From Allohoeflea poritis (GTDB lineage: Bacteria; Pseudomonadota; Alphaproteobacteria; Rhizobiales; Rhizobiaceae): DNA of 64,000 nt. A model generated the notes under the pieces. It saw only the letters and a program-made list of their open reading frames with translations. It had not been told where the DNA came from and did no database searches. The DNA lies in assembly GCF_027889715.1 (NCBI RefSeq), contig NZ_JAPJZH010000017.1:43773-107772 (forward strand), written 5' to 3'. The translations under genes were made by a program, and so were the position numbers. Shown piece by piece: positions 1-9,365 of the stretch (positions within the stretch are counted from its first letter, which is position 1; the number at the start of each line of letters is the position of its first letter).

Positions 1-421
1 AATCAGCGAAATGCGCAAGGCCGAGGGCAACGATGCGCTGTTCAACACGACGCTGGCGGCAATGGACGATGCCGATGACGGTGACATCGTTTTTACCAAT
101 TTCGTCGACTTCGACATGCTCTACGGACACCGCCGGGATGTTCCCGGATATGCGGCGGCCCTGGAGCGGTTCGATGCCCGCCTGCCGGAAATCGCCCGCA
201 AGCTGAGGCGCAACGACCTCGTCATCATCACGGCGGACCACGGTTGCGATCCGACCTGGCGCGGCAATGATCACACCCGCGAACGGGTGCCGATCCTTTG
301 CTTCGGATCGGCCGTGACGGCCGGTTCCGCCGGCATAAGGGAGACCTTCGCCGATATCGCGGAAAGCGTCGCGGCCCATCTCGGTCTGGCGCCCGGCCGG
401 CACGGAAGGAGCTTCATTTGA
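1..421 (+). CDS. deoB: phosphopentomutase, C-terminal part (cut by window edge)
   Basis: Interconverts ribose/deoxyribose 1-phosphate and 5-phosphate, so the sugar released by nucleoside phosphorylases can enter central metabolism. Only the last ~139 codons are in the window; the frame is open from base 2. Visible are the alkaline-phosphatase-superfamily metal-site motif [10 protein letters not shown] followed by GNDHTRE and PILCFG, and the family segment [16 protein letters not shown], all typical of the DeoB C-terminus. The stop TGA overlaps the TTG start of the next gene, so the two are probably translated together. Neighbouring add, upp, deoA, punA and cdd fit a nucleoside-salvage locus. 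The N-terminus cannot be assessed. Confidence 0.93.
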   Translation, partial: ISEMRKAEGNDALFNTTLAAMDDADDGDIVFTNFVDFDMLYGHRRDVPGYAAALERFDARLPEIARKLRRNDLVIITADHGCDPTWRGNDHTRERVPILCFGSAVTAGSAGIRETFADIAESVAAHLGLAPGRHGRSFI

Positions 422-1386
422 CCCGCCACATACCCAAGGCTGAAATTCACTGCCATATCGAAGGCGCCGCGCCGACGGCGCTGGTGCGCAGCCAGGCGCA
501 AAAATACGGCGTCGACATGGACCATCTGATCGATGGCGACCGGTATGTCTGGAAGGATTTCACCAGTTTTCTCTCCGCATACGATGCGGCAGCGGCCCTG
601 TTTCGCACGGAGGAGGACTACGCGCTTCTGGCGCAGAGCTATCTGACCTCGATCGCCGAAGAGGGTGCAATTTACAGCGAAGTCTTCATTTCACCCGATC
701 ATGCACGCCGCGCGGGCCTCGATCCGCAAGCCTATGTCGACGGTCTTGGCGAAGGCATGCGGCGCGCCCGCGCTTCGCACGGGATAGAAGGGCGACTGAT
801 CATCACCTGCGTGCGCCATTTCGACGCCGATGCGGCAATCGATGTCGCACGGTTCGCGGCCTCGCGGCCGCATCCGCTTGTCACCGGCTTCGGGATGGGC
901 GGCGATGAACGGATGGGGTCCCACGCCGATTTCGCACGGGCCTTCGACATTGCCCGTGACGCCGGTCTCGGTATCACCACCCATGCCGGAGAAGTGGCCG
1001 GTCCCGACAGCGTCCGCGATGCCTTGCAGCACGTGCGTCCGACCCGCCTCGGCCATGGCGTGCGTGCGATCGAGGACCCGTCCCTCGTCGAACACCTTGC
1101 CGAAGAAGGCATCGTTCTCGAAATCTGTCCGGGATCGAACGTCTCCCTCTCACTCTTTGCCGGCTTCGAAGATCACCCCTTCCCGGCTTTGCGGGAAGCC
1201 GGCATTCGCGTGACGCTCAACTCGGACGATCCGCCCTTCTTCGCCACCAGCCTCGGCCGGGAATACGCCCTTGCCCAGAACGCATTCGGCCTTTCCGACG
1301 ACGATCTCGTCGCCACGACGAGAACGGCGCTGGAAGCGGCTTTCGTCGATGAGGAAACGCGCGCCGCATTGCTCGCAAAACTGTGA
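418..1386 (+). CDS. add: adenosine deaminase family protein
   Basis: Zn-dependent deaminase of adenosine (to inosine) or possibly adenine (to hypoxanthine). With a TTG start at 418 it has 322 residues, close to the family length. GGAAGGAG at 404-411 gives good ribosome-binding spacing, and TTGA overlaps the deoB stop. An upstream ATG-like extension exists but would run deep into deoB. Metal and catalytic signatures are HCHIEG near residues 11-16 (HxH), THAGE (third His and catalytic Glu region) and LNSDDPPFF (the aspartate pair). It sits directly between deoB and upp. Substrate choice between adenosine and adenine cannot be settled from sequence; context favours adenosine. Confidence 0.88.
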   Translation: MTRHIPKAEIHCHIEGAAPTALVRSQAQKYGVDMDHLIDGDRYVWKDFTSFLSAYDAAAALFRTEEDYALLAQSYLTSIAEEGAIYSEVFISPDHARRAGLDPQAYVDGLGEGMRRARASHGIEGRLIITCVRHFDADAAIDVARFAASRPHPLVTGFGMGGDERMGSHADFARAFDIARDAGLGITTHAGEVAGPDSVRDALQHVRPTRLGHGVRAIEDPSLVEHLAEEGIVLEICPGSNVSLSLFAGFEDHPFPALREAGIRVTLNSDDPPFFATSLGREYALAQNAFGLSDDDLVATTRTALEAAFVDEETRAALLAKL

Positions 1387-1483
1387 CAAACCGACGGTCA
1401 CGGGATATTTGGGCGCCGACGCACCTTGCCGCCGCATCGCCGGAAATGCAGAATGCGGCTCAGGAAACAAAAGGATAAGAAAC

Positions 1484-2113
1484 ATGGGCGGCGTCACCGT
1501 CATCGACCATCCGCTGGTTCAGCACAAGCTTACCATCATGCGCAAGAAGGATACGTCGACCGCCGGGTTCCGGCGCCTCCTGCGCGAAATCTCGACGCTG
1601 CTGTGTTACGAGGTCACGCGTGAGCTGGCGCTGACGCATGAGGATATCGAAACGCCGCTGGCGCAGATGGACGCACCGGTTCTTGCCGGCAAGAAACTGG
1701 TCTTCGCCTCGATCCTGCGGGCCGGAAACGGTCTTCTTGAGGGCATGCTCGACCTCGTCCCCTCGGCGCGGGTGGCCCATATCGGCCTTTACCGGGACCA
1801 CGAGACCCTGCAAGCGGTGGAGTATTATTTCAAGGCGCCAGAGGACATCAGCGACCGGCTCGTTATCGTCGTCGACCCCATGCTGGCGACCGCGAATTCA
1901 TCGATCGCGGCGGTCGAGAAGCTGAAGGAACGCGGCGCGCATAATATCCGCTTCCTGTGCCTGCTGGCAGCGCCGGAGGGTGTCGAAGCCTTCTGCAAGG
2001 CGCATCCGGACGTGCCAGTCTTCACGGCCTCCATCGACAGCCATCTGAACGAGAAGGGTTATATCGTTCCCGGTCTCGGCGATGCCGGCGACCGGATGTA
2101 TGGAACGAAGTAA
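1484..2113 (+). CDS. upp: uracil phosphoribosyltransferase
   Basis: Converts uracil and PRPP to UMP. The ATG at 1484 follows an AAAGGA box and gives 209 residues, the usual Upp length; the longer open frame upstream overlaps add and is not needed. The PRPP loop reads [12 protein letters not shown], where many Upp proteins have ATGGS; I believe the AN form is common in rhizobial Upp, so I do not treat it as inactivating. The C-terminal uracil-binding end [11 protein letters not shown] matches the family. It completes the deoB-add-upp run, salvaging the uracil released by the phosphorylases on the opposite strand. Confidence 0.94.
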   Translation: MGGVTVIDHPLVQHKLTIMRKKDTSTAGFRRLLREISTLLCYEVTRELALTHEDIETPLAQMDAPVLAGKKLVFASILRAGNGLLEGMLDLVPSARVAHIGLYRDHETLQAVEYYFKAPEDISDRLVIVVDPMLATANSSIAAVEKLKERGAHNIRFLCLLAAPEGVEAFCKAHPDVPVFTASIDSHLNEKGYIVPGLGDAGDRMYGTK

Positions 2114-2127
2114 GCCCCGTTCGGGGC
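2114..2127 (+). terminator. short GC hairpin after upp
   Basis: GCCCC-GTTC-GGGGC lies immediately behind the upp stop. The five-pair GC stem with a tetraloop could end the deoB-add-upp transcript. No clear T tract follows, so an intrinsic terminator is only tentative. Confidence 0.4.
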
Positions 2128-2274
2128 CTATTGGCCGCATCAGCGCAATCTGCCCGCAAAAGTTAACGCTTCCCTAACCAGTGGCGCACACACTGTGCGC
2201 ATGCAGGACCCGGATTACAGTCCGTTAGGAATCTCCTGCTGTACTGCGTGCAAACAGGCACAAGGGCGCTTATC

Positions 2275-2805
2275 ATGATGCGGATTTTTCTGCTGGCGGG
2301 CATCGTTTCCGGGGTCGCGATCGCGGTCCCGAAGATTGTCGATGGCCAGCTGACCCTGCCGAGCCCGCAAAAGCAGGAGACCGCTACGGTCACCGAAGCA
2401 GCGGCAATGGAGCCCGAGGCCGCCTATGTCGGCGGCAGGGACGTCGTTCTCACCGCCGATTCACGCGGCCATTTCCATGGCGATTTCCGGATCAATGGAA
2501 GAAGCGTGGCGGGCCTGATCGATACCGGGGCGACAGCCATTGCGATCAACCGCTCGACGGCTCGAAAGGTGGGCGTTTTCGTCAGCCCCGCCATGTTCAA
2601 ATATCGCGTGATGACAGCCAATGGCGCCGTCAAGGCCGCCCGGGTCGAACTGGGATCGGTAGAACTCAAATCCATCCGCATCCGCAATGTGGAAGCCTAT
2701 GTGCTCGATGACGATTCGCTTGCCGGCACCCTGATCGGCATGAGCTTCCTGAACCGGCTGTCATCCTATAGGGCGCGCGACGGGAAGCTGGTTCTCACGC
2801 GCTAA
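2275..2805 (+). CDS. retropepsin-like aspartic protease, membrane-anchored (TIGR02281-type)
   Basis: Starts with a hydrophobic N-terminal segment (MRIFLLAGIVSGVAIAV) that is probably a membrane anchor or uncleaved signal, so the catalytic part should be periplasmic. The catalytic motif is GLIDTGATAIAIN, with the single DTGA aspartate of clan AA proteases, and the C-terminal LIGMSFLNRL matches the second conserved block (usual form: LLGMSFLxRL). About 176 residues from the ATG at 2275; the ATG at 2278 is equally possible, and a start at 2248 would put polar residues before the anchor. It is transcribed alone between two converging nucleoside operons. The physiological substrate of this widespread alphaproteobacterial family is unknown to me. 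Confidence 0.8.
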   Translation: MMRIFLLAGIVSGVAIAVPKIVDGQLTLPSPQKQETATVTEAAAMEPEAAYVGGRDVVLTADSRGHFHGDFRINGRSVAGLIDTGATAIAINRSTARKVGVFVSPAMFKYRVMTANGAVKAARVELGSVELKSIRIRNVEAYVLDDDSLAGTLIGMSFLNRLSSYRARDGKLVLTR

Positions 2806-2836
2806 AGCAAATGGCGCCATATTGCCGCCCGTTGCT

Positions 2837-4156
2837 CTAACCTTCAATCTTCGACAGGATCACGTCCGCCGCCGAAGGCCGGTCGTCCGACAGCCGATAG
2901 CATTTGACGACATTCCGCGCAGCGCGTTCCGCCGCCTCGTCGCTGGCCGCGTGCACGCGGGCTATGCGGTCGCCCGGCTGCAGCGCGGTGCCGTGTGCAA
3001 CAAGATCGGTGAGGCCGACGGACGGGTCGACATCGTCCTGCGGCCGGGTGCGGCCGCCGCCAAGCGCGACAACCGCAAGTCCGATGCCGCGCGCATCGAT
3101 GGCGCTTACGTGACCTGCCCGATCGATGGTTACATCGCGCACGACCGGCGCCGGCGGAAGATGGTGCTCGTAACGCGCCATGAAATCGGCCGGGCCGCCG
3201 AGCGCGCCCACCATGGCGGCAAATTTCTCCGCCGCCCTGCCCGAATAGAGCGCCTCCCGCGCCGATTGCGCCGCCGCCTCCAGGCTGTCCGAAAGACCGG
3301 CGTCAAAGATCATCTGTCTGGCAAGTTCGACCGTCACTTCCTCAAGCCGGGCGTCCCGGTGGACGCCGGTCAGGAATTCGACGGCATTGCGCACTTCAAC
3401 GGCATTGCCGGCGGCGCTGGCGAGCGGCTCGTTCATGTCGGTGATGATCGCCGATGTGGCAAGGCCCGCGCCGGTCGCCACCGAAACCAGGCTCCTTGCC
3501 AGTTCCGTCGCCGCCTCGGGATCCGACATGAAGGCGCCGTTGCCGGTCTTGACGTCGAGCACAAGGGCCTGCAGGCCGGCGGCCAGCTTTTTCGACAGGA
3601 TGGAGGCGGTGATCAACGGCACCGATTCAACTGTCGCGGTGACATCGCGAATACCGTAGAAGCGCTTGTCGGCCGGAGCCAGGCTGCCGGTCTGGCCGAT
3701 AATGGCGCAGCCGACATTCGCAACCGTTTCGCGGAACAGTGCGTTTGACGGCACCACCTGGTAGCCGGGTATCGACTCCATCTTGTCGAGCGTGCCGCCG
3801 GTGTGGCCGAGGCCGCGTCCCGAGATCATCGGCACAGCCGCGCCACAGGCCGCCACGATCGGCGCCAGCATCAAGGAGACATTGTCCCCGACGCCGCCGG
3901 TCGAATGCTTGTCGGCGACCGGCCGGTCCAACTCGGGCCAAGCCAGGACATCGCCCGAATCGCGCATCGCGAGGGTCAGCGCCACGGCTTCTTCTCGGGT
4001 CATGCCGTTGAAAAACACCGCCATGGCCAGTGCAGCGATCTGTCCTTCGGAGACCGAATGATCGGTGATCCCGCGGACGAATTCGGCGATCTCGCCCTGC
4101 CCGAGTTCCTGGCCGTCGCGCTTACGACGGATGAGTTCCTGCGGTAAAAAGCTCAT
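2837..4156 (-). CDS. deoA: thymidine phosphorylase
   Basis: Phosphorolyses thymidine/deoxyuridine to base and deoxyribose 1-phosphate. The family signature [17 protein letters not shown] is intact, as are the N-terminal [18 protein letters not shown] helices, the phosphate-binding KHSTGGVGD, and the dimerising C-terminal alpha/beta domain with [13 protein letters not shown]. Its 439 residues match the usual DeoA length. It is the last gene of the minus-strand operon cdd-punA-deoA, 28 bp beyond punA. Its product deoxyribose 1-phosphate is the substrate of DeoB encoded at the left edge. Confidence 0.95.
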   Translation of the reverse strand: MSFLPQELIRRKRDGQELGQGEIAEFVRGITDHSVSEGQIAALAMAVFFNGMTREEAVALTLAMRDSGDVLAWPELDRPVADKHSTGGVGDNVSLMLAPIVAACGAAVPMISGRGLGHTGGTLDKMESIPGYQVVPSNALFRETVANVGCAIIGQTGSLAPADKRFYGIRDVTATVESVPLITASILSKKLAAGLQALVLDVKTGNGAFMSDPEAATELARSLVSVATGAGLATSAIITDMNEPLASAAGNAVEVRNAVEFLTGVHRDARLEEVTVELARQMIFDAGLSDSLEAAAQSAREALYSGRAAEKFAAMVGALGGPADFMARYEHHLPPAPVVRDVTIDRAGHVSAIDARGIGLAVVALGGGRTRPQDDVDPSVGLTDLVAHGTALQPGDRIARVHAASDEAAERAARNVVKCYRLSDDRPSAADVILSKIEG

Positions 4157-4184
4157 TTTCGCGTCTCCGTCGTGCGGGCGACGA

Positions 4185-4976
4185 TCAGCGCGCCAGCATC
4201 GTCTTCAGGATTGCGGCCAGGCGTTGCCCGCCGAGCGGCGCCATTTCCTTGGTCTCGTCATGCGATATCTCCGTGCCGCTCATGCCCGCCGCGAGATTGG
4301 TGATCACGGACGCGGCAGCAACGCGCAGGCCAAGGAAGCGCGCCAGGATCACCTCGGGAACGGTCGACATGCCGACCGCATCGGCGCCAATGGTGCGCGC
4401 CATCCTGATTTCGGCCGGCGTTTCGAAGCTTGGTCCCGAAAACCACATATAGACACCCTGGTGCAGGTCGACATCCACAGCGGCGGCCGCCTCGCGCATT
4501 TCGCCGGCCATCTCCGCGTCATAGGCATTGGTAAGACCGACAAAGCGCCGGTCACTCGGCTCACCGAAGAGCGGGTTTGAACCGGAAAAATTGATGTGAT
4601 CGGTGATCTGCATGACCGAGCCCGGCGGCATGTCCTCGCGCAGCGAACCGGCCGCATTGGTCAGGATCAGCCGCTTGACGCCAAGGCCGTGCAATGTCTC
4701 CAGCGGGGCGCGCATGACCGAGGCGTCGCCCTTCTCGTAGTAATGCGCGCGGCCGGACAGCATGATGACCGGCGTTGTGCCCAGATGACCGGCGACGACC
4801 TCTGCCGCATGGCCGGAAACGCCGCTGTGCGGGAAGCCTTCAAGGTCCGAATAGGGCACCCTGACGGGATCAGCCACAGCGTCGGCCAGGGATCCGAGGC
4901 CGGAGCCGAGCACGATCGCGGTTTCGGGCATCAGGCCGTTCAACTGCTTGACCAGAATGGAAAGGGCACTGTTCAT
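4185..4976 (-). CDS. punA: purine-nucleoside phosphorylase (trimeric, class II type)
   Basis: Phosphorolyses inosine/guanosine-type nucleosides. Family marks are [12 protein letters not shown] near the N-terminus (phosphate loop), [19 protein letters not shown], and the purine-site region [16 protein letters not shown]. The 263-residue length and these motifs point to the trimeric mammalian/PunA/XapA type rather than hexameric DeoD. The start overlaps the cdd stop as ATGA (4973-4976), indicating translational coupling; deoA follows. Guanosine/inosine versus xanthosine preference is not readable here. Confidence 0.92.
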   Translation of the reverse strand: MNSALSILVKQLNGLMPETAIVLGSGLGSLADAVADPVRVPYSDLEGFPHSGVSGHAAEVVAGHLGTTPVIMLSGRAHYYEKGDASVMRAPLETLHGLGVKRLILTNAAGSLREDMPPGSVMQITDHINFSGSNPLFGEPSDRRFVGLTNAYDAEMAGEMREAAAAVDVDLHQGVYMWFSGPSFETPAEIRMARTIGADAVGMSTVPEVILARFLGLRVAAASVITNLAAGMSGTEISHDETKEMAPLGGQRLAAILKTMLAR

Positions 4977-5365
4977 TTCAAAGCATCCGCGTCGAAAGCG
5001 TAGGGGAGCAATTCACCAAGCGTCACCGTCTTGACGATGCCGTTCTGGTCGCACAAATGGATCTTCGTCTCTGGGCCGGCAAACTCGGCCAGACGCTGAC
5101 GGCAGCCGCCACAGGGCGTGCAGGCGGCCATTTTCTCGGCGATGACGGCAACCTCCCTGATCTCGAGCCCGCCGGCCATGACCATGTGGCCGATAGCCGT
5201 CGTCTCGGCGCACCAGCCTTCCGGATAGGACGCGACTTCGATATTGGCGCCGGTATAGATTTTCCCGTCATCGGCCCGCAGGGCGGCGCCGACCGGAAAC
5301 TCGGAATAGGGCGCGTGGCAGCGGCGCATTGCATCGCGGGCCGCAATGAACAGATCTTCAGACAT
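4973..5365 (-). CDS. cdd: cytidine deaminase
   Basis: Deaminates cytidine/deoxycytidine to uridine/deoxyuridine. The zinc site is complete: CAE within GWCAETTAIG and PCGGCRQ with the two further cysteines. 130 residues, the homotetrameric short form. Overlaps punA by 4 bp. Its product feeds deoA and, via uracil, upp. Between this gene and the upstream permease lie 182 bp holding two inverted repeats, so cdd may also have its own promoter. Confidence 0.95.
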   Translation of the reverse strand: MSEDLFIAARDAMRRCHAPYSEFPVGAALRADDGKIYTGANIEVASYPEGWCAETTAIGHMVMAGGLEIREVAVIAEKMAACTPCGGCRQRLAEFAGPETKIHLCDQNGIVKTVTLGELLPYAFDADALK

Positions 5366-5393
5366 GCGAGCGCTCCAAATCTACCAGCGTGGA

Positions 5394-5448
5394 GGATTTG
5401 AAGTTCCTCTCATCGATTGCAGCGCTCTCAGCAAGGAACTTCAAATCC
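5394..5448. repeat. inverted repeat, 15-bp perfect arms
   Basis: Arms 5394-5408 and 5434-5448 are perfect reverse complements (left arm GGATTTGAAGTTCCT) around a 25-base loop. It lies in the permease-cdd gap, next to a second inverted repeat that shares the core TGAAGTTC. It could be a transcript-stabilising or attenuating hairpin or a REP-like repeat unit. Confidence 0.8.
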
Positions 5449-5477
5449 GTAAACCACACTAGATTCATAATGTTGCC

Positions 5478-5549
5478 AGTGTCCTGATTGAATCTGAAGT
5501 TCGTGCAGAGGATGCAGCCTGATGTGACGAACTTCAGGTTCAGGACACT
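5478..5549. repeat. imperfect inverted repeat ending at the permease stop codon
   Basis: AGTGTCCTGA (5478-5487) and CTGAAGTTCGT (5494-5504) on the left match, in reverse complement, ACGAACTTCAG (5527-5537) and TCAGGACACT (5540-5549) on the right; the left arm has a few extra bases between blocks. The right arm runs into the TAG stop of the permease. The form (ends CTAG/AGTGTCCTGA, core TGAAGTTC) resembles dispersed palindromic units of rhizobial genomes, from memory. Confidence 0.75.
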
Positions 5550-6519
5550 AGCGTTCCTTCACATAGGGCTTGCCGCCGGCCTTTGGCGGGATCGCCTTGC
5601 CGATGAAGCCGGCCAGAAGAATGACCGTCAGCACATAGGGAAGCGCCTGCATGAACTGGACCGGAACCTCGCCCACCACGGGCAGCTGCTGGCCCTGCAG
5701 GAGGATCGCCAGCGCATCGAGGAAACCGAACAGCAGGCAGGCAAGCATCACATTGACCGGCTTCCACTTGGCGAAGATCAGCGCCGCAAGCGCGATAAAG
5801 CCCTTGCCCGCCGTCATGCCCTTGACGAAGCCGGCGGCGACCGCCATCGACAGATAGGCGCCTGCGAAGCCGCACAATATGCCGCAGCAAAGCACGCCGA
5901 GATAGCGCATCTTCGTCACGGAAATGCCCGCCGTGTCGACCGCGCCAGGGTTTTCGCCGACCGCCCGCAGCCGCAGCCCGAAACGGGTGCGATAAAGAAC
6001 CCACCAGGTGATCGGCACCATGGCAAAGGCAAAATAGGTCAGAAGGAAGTGGCCAGAAATCAGGTTGGCGTAAATCGGGCCCAGCACCGGTACATCGGCC
6101 AGCGTTTCGGCAAAAGGCAGGGTGATCGCCTGAAAACGGCTGTCCTCATTGAGCTGCGGGGTTCGCCCGCCCTGCCTGAACCAGGCTTGGCCGAGGATCA
6201 CCGTGGAGCCGAGCGCAATGAAGTTGATCGCAACGCCCGACACGATCTGGTTGCCGCGCTGGGTTATCGAGGCGAAGGCATGCACCATGGCAAGCGCGAC
6301 GGAAACGACAATCGCGGCGGTCAGGCCGATGATGGCCGATCCGTAGACCGCCGCCGCGGCGCCGCCGGCAAAGGCCGCCGCCAGCATCTTGCCCTCAAGC
6401 CCGATATCGAAAATGCCGGAGCGCTCGGAATAGAGCCCGGCAAGGGCCGCTAGAATGAGCGGAACCGACAGGCGGATGGTGGCTTCGAGCGTGACCATTA
6501 CAATCTGAAAATAATCCAT
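5548..6519 (-). CDS. nucleoside ABC transporter, inner-membrane permease (NupQ/YufQ-like)
   Basis: Hydrophobic 323-residue protein of the branched-chain/BPD_transp_2 permease family. Visible are the typical N-terminal block SVPLILAALAGLYSERSGIFDIGLEGKML and GVAINFIALG, with roughly eight to nine membrane segments. The start at 6519 (MDYFQIVMV) is preceded by GGGAGAG and lies 4 bp after the previous gene; a longer start at 6564 would add 15 Arg-rich residues overlapping that gene and is unlikely. Together with the next permease and a double ATPase it forms a BMP/Nup-type nucleoside importer. The TAG stop falls in an inverted repeat. Confidence 0.87.
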   Translation of the reverse strand: MDYFQIVMVTLEATIRLSVPLILAALAGLYSERSGIFDIGLEGKMLAAAFAGGAAAAVYGSAIIGLTAAIVVSVALAMVHAFASITQRGNQIVSGVAINFIALGSTVILGQAWFRQGGRTPQLNEDSRFQAITLPFAETLADVPVLGPIYANLISGHFLLTYFAFAMVPITWWVLYRTRFGLRLRAVGENPGAVDTAGISVTKMRYLGVLCCGILCGFAGAYLSMAVAAGFVKGMTAGKGFIALAALIFAKWKPVNVMLACLLFGFLDALAILLQGQQLPVVGEVPVQFMQALPYVLTVILLAGFIGKAIPPKAGGKPYVKER

Positions 6520-6523
6520 CGCC

Positions 6524-7660
6524 CTACTCTCCCGCCGCCGTCGCTTCGGACTGTTTTCCCGCACCGCCGAGCGTGGCGAAGAATGTCGTGATCGCCGGCC
6601 TGAACATGTGTTCGAGCGCGCCGGCGAAGAGGATCACGAGACCCTGGATGATGGTGATCATATCACGCGAGATCTGCGGCATCTCGAAGGCGATTTCGGC
6701 GCCGCCCTGATAGAGCATTCCGAACAGGATCGCCGCCGGAATGATGCCGACCGGATGGGACCGGCCCATCAACGCCACGGCGATGCCGACAAAACCGGCG
6801 CCTGTGACGAAGTCGAGCTGCAGGCGGTGCTGGTCGCCCATGATCGGGTTGAGCGCCATCATGCCTGCCAGCGCGCCGGAAATCAGCATGGTGATGATGA
6901 TGATGCGGGCTTCCTTGATGCCGGCATATCGGGCCGCTGTGGGGCTCGCTCCCATCGTCCTGATTTCGTAGCCAAGGCGCGTGCGCCAGATCAGCAGCCA
7001 GACCAGGAACGCCGCGACGAGCGCGAGGATGAAGGAGAGGTTGAACGGCGCGCCGCCGATATCCAGCCCGAAGATCGACAGCAGCCAGTCAAGGCGCGGC
7101 AACTGGCCGCCTTCAAGAAAGGTGCGCGTCTGCGGCGCCATGGAACCGAGCGGCTTGACCACCTCGACGAGCATATAGACCATCAGGCTCGAAGCGATGA
7201 AGTTGAACATGATCGTCGTGATGACGACATGGCTGCCGCGCTTGGCCTGGAGATAGCCGGGGATGAACGCCCAGGCCGCGCCGAACATCGCCGCGGCAAG
7301 TACCGCGACGGGAAAAGTCAGGAACCAGGGGAAGATCCCGTCAAGCGCGAGACAGGCAAACGCAACGCCAAGGCCTCCGATATAGGCCTGGCCCTCGCCG
7401 CCGATGTTGAACAGACCGCAATGGAACGCGACGGCCACCGCCAGCCCGGTGAATATGAAATTCGTTGCGTAGTAGAGCGTGAAGCCCAGCCCCTCGCCAT
7501 AGCCGAACGCGCCCTGCACCAGCAGCGTCGCGGCCTTGATCGGGCTCTCGCCGACGATCAGCACGACGAGGCCGGCGACCAGGAATGCGACAACGAGGTT
7601 GATCAGCGGGATCAGGCCGTATTCGACCCAAAGCGGCAGTTTTGCGTAGGGAACACTCAT
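6524..7660 (-). CDS. nucleoside ABC transporter, inner-membrane permease (NupP/YufP-like)
   Basis: 378-residue partner permease with the family blocks VLIVGESPIKAATLLVQGAFG, FNIGGEGQAYIGG and AGFVGIAVALMGRSHPVGI. Multiple hydrophobic helices span the chain. Its start overlaps the ATPase stop by ATGA (7657-7660). The order ATPase-permease-permease is conserved in the guanosine/nucleoside (BMP-dependent) transporters of firmicutes and proteobacteria; here the location beside cdd-punA-deoA supports nucleosides as substrate. Confidence 0.88.
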   Translation of the reverse strand: MSVPYAKLPLWVEYGLIPLINLVVAFLVAGLVVLIVGESPIKAATLLVQGAFGYGEGLGFTLYYATNFIFTGLAVAVAFHCGLFNIGGEGQAYIGGLGVAFACLALDGIFPWFLTFPVAVLAAAMFGAAWAFIPGYLQAKRGSHVVITTIMFNFIASSLMVYMLVEVVKPLGSMAPQTRTFLEGGQLPRLDWLLSIFGLDIGGAPFNLSFILALVAAFLVWLLIWRTRLGYEIRTMGASPTAARYAGIKEARIIIITMLISGALAGMMALNPIMGDQHRLQLDFVTGAGFVGIAVALMGRSHPVGIIPAAILFGMLYQGGAEIAFEMPQISRDMITIIQGLVILFAGALEHMFRPAITTFFATLGGAGKQSEATAAGE

Positions 7661-9192
7661 TGGGCCGCCTCCTGCCCTTCCTCGACACCGGCCATCAGCA
7701 GTCCCAACTCTCCTTCCGTCGCCTCCGGCGTTCGCTCGCCGACAACCCGGCCGGCGAACATGACGAGGATCCTGTCCGAGAGCGAACGGATCTCGTCGAG
7801 CTCGACCGAAACGAGAAGCACGGCCTTGCCGGCATCGCGCATCTCGATAATGCGCTTGTGAATGAACTCGATGGCGCCGACATCGACGCCGCGCGTCGGC
7901 TGGCCGATGACGAGCACCGCCGGATCGCGCTCCATCTCGCGCGCCAGGACGATCTTCTGCTGGTTACCGCCCGAGAAATTCGCCGTTTTCAGGCGCACAT
8001 CTGGAGGCCGGATGTCGTATTTCTCGGCGCTTTGCGCCGCATGGCTGCGGACCGCATCGAGCTTGAGCATCGGGCCGTTCAGATATTCTTCGTCATAGTG
8101 ATAGCCCAGAATGGCGTTCTCGTTCTCCTCGAAGCTGAGAACAAGGCCCATATGATGCCGGTCTTCCGGCACATGGGCGAGACCGCGCTTGCGCAGATCC
8201 TGCGGATCGGCATCGCCCGTCACATCGATCGGCTGGCCGGCGAGCAGCACGGTGCCTTTCTCGGCCTGGCGAATGCCGGTGATCGCCTGCAGCAGTTCCG
8301 ACTGGCCATTACCGGCAACGCCGGCAATGCCGACGATCTCGCCGGCCCGCACTTCGAGCGAGACATCATCGACCATGACGACGCCGCGATTGTCGCGCAC
8401 CGTCAGTCCGTCGACCGAAAGCTTCACATCGGACGGGTTGGACGGACCTTTCTCAACCCGCAAAAGGACGCGCCGTCCGACCATCAGCTCGGCCAGTTCC
8501 TCGACATTGGTTTCCGATGTCTTGCGGGTGGCCACCATCTCGCCGCGCCGCATGACCGATACCTCGTCGGTGATCGCCATGATCTCGCGCAGCTTGTGGG
8601 TGATCAGGATGATGGTCTTACCCTGGTCGCGCAGCTGTTCGAGGATGCGGAACAGGTGGTCGGCCTCGGCCGGGGTCAGCACGCCGGTGGGCTCATCGAG
8701 GATGAGGATTTCGGCGCCGCGATAGAGGGCCTTGAGGATTTCCACGCGCTGCTGCAGCCCGACCGGCAGTTCCTCGATCACCGCGTCCGGATCGACTTCC
8801 AGCGCATATTCGTCTTCCAGGCGCTTCAGCTCGGCCCGCGCGTTGACGATGCCGCGATTGAGGATGGCGTTTTCCTCCGCGCCCAGCATGACATTTTCAA
8901 GCACGGTGAAATTGTCGACCAGCATGAAGTGCTGGTGAACCATGCCGATGCCAGCGGCGATCGCCACATTCGGATCGCGAATGGTAATCTCTTCGCCATT
9001 GACCAGGATCTTGCCCTCATCGGCCTGATAGAAGCCGTAGAGGATCGACATCAGGGTCGATTTTCCGGCGCCGTTTTCGCCGATGATCCCGTGAATGGTG
9101 CCTTTGCTGACACTCAGATTGATATTCTTGTTGGCATGAACCGGACCGAAACTCTTGTCGATGCCCCTCAGTTCGATAGCAAGATCGCTCAT
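7657..9192 (-). CDS. nucleoside ABC transporter, tandem ATP-binding subunit (NupO/YufO-like)
   Basis: Energises nucleoside import. Two ABC domains in one 511-residue chain: the first with Walker A GENGAGKST near residue 40 and Walker B ILILDEPTGVLTP; the second with the degenerate loop GVAGNGQSEL, the signature SGGNQQKIVLAREM and a C-terminal VLVIGQPTRGVD. One complete and one weak nucleotide site is normal for the sugar/nucleoside (Mgl/Rbs/Yuf) class. First gene of the minus-strand salvage operon. The substrate-binding BMP lipoprotein that usually accompanies it is not in this window. Confidence 0.9.
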   Translation of the reverse strand: MSDLAIELRGIDKSFGPVHANKNINLSVSKGTIHGIIGENGAGKSTLMSILYGFYQADEGKILVNGEEITIRDPNVAIAAGIGMVHQHFMLVDNFTVLENVMLGAEENAILNRGIVNARAELKRLEDEYALEVDPDAVIEELPVGLQQRVEILKALYRGAEILILDEPTGVLTPAEADHLFRILEQLRDQGKTIILITHKLREIMAITDEVSVMRRGEMVATRKTSETNVEELAELMVGRRVLLRVEKGPSNPSDVKLSVDGLTVRDNRGVVMVDDVSLEVRAGEIVGIAGVAGNGQSELLQAITGIRQAEKGTVLLAGQPIDVTGDADPQDLRKRGLAHVPEDRHHMGLVLSFEENENAILGYHYDEEYLNGPMLKLDAVRSHAAQSAEKYDIRPPDVRLKTANFSGGNQQKIVLAREMERDPAVLVIGQPTRGVDVGAIEFIHKRIIEMRDAGKAVLLVSVELDEIRSLSDRILVMFAGRVVGERTPEATEGELGLLMAGVEEGQEAAQ

Positions 9193-9215
9193 GCGCCATC
9201 CGTTTTTTTATCAAT

Positions 9216-9230
9216 TGGTATAACGGACCA
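9216..9230. promoter_or_regulatory. candidate operator upstream of the nucleoside operon
   Basis: TGGT-ATAACGG-ACCA forms a 4+4 bp dyad in the divergent 9193-9365 gap, 24 bp before the ATPase start. The shape resembles GntR-family half sites, but no regulator gene is adjacent. Low-confidence site call. Confidence 0.3.
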
Positions 9231-9365
9231 CCTTATTCACCCCCAAAAGGCGATACCAGCCCGAAACCCGGCTTTTTTCACAGTTCCCGCATAAACAGTT
9301 GCACGATTTCATTTAAAGCGGAAGCGCTCTAATGTGGGTGCCGGCTTCGACACAGTGGAGGAAAC

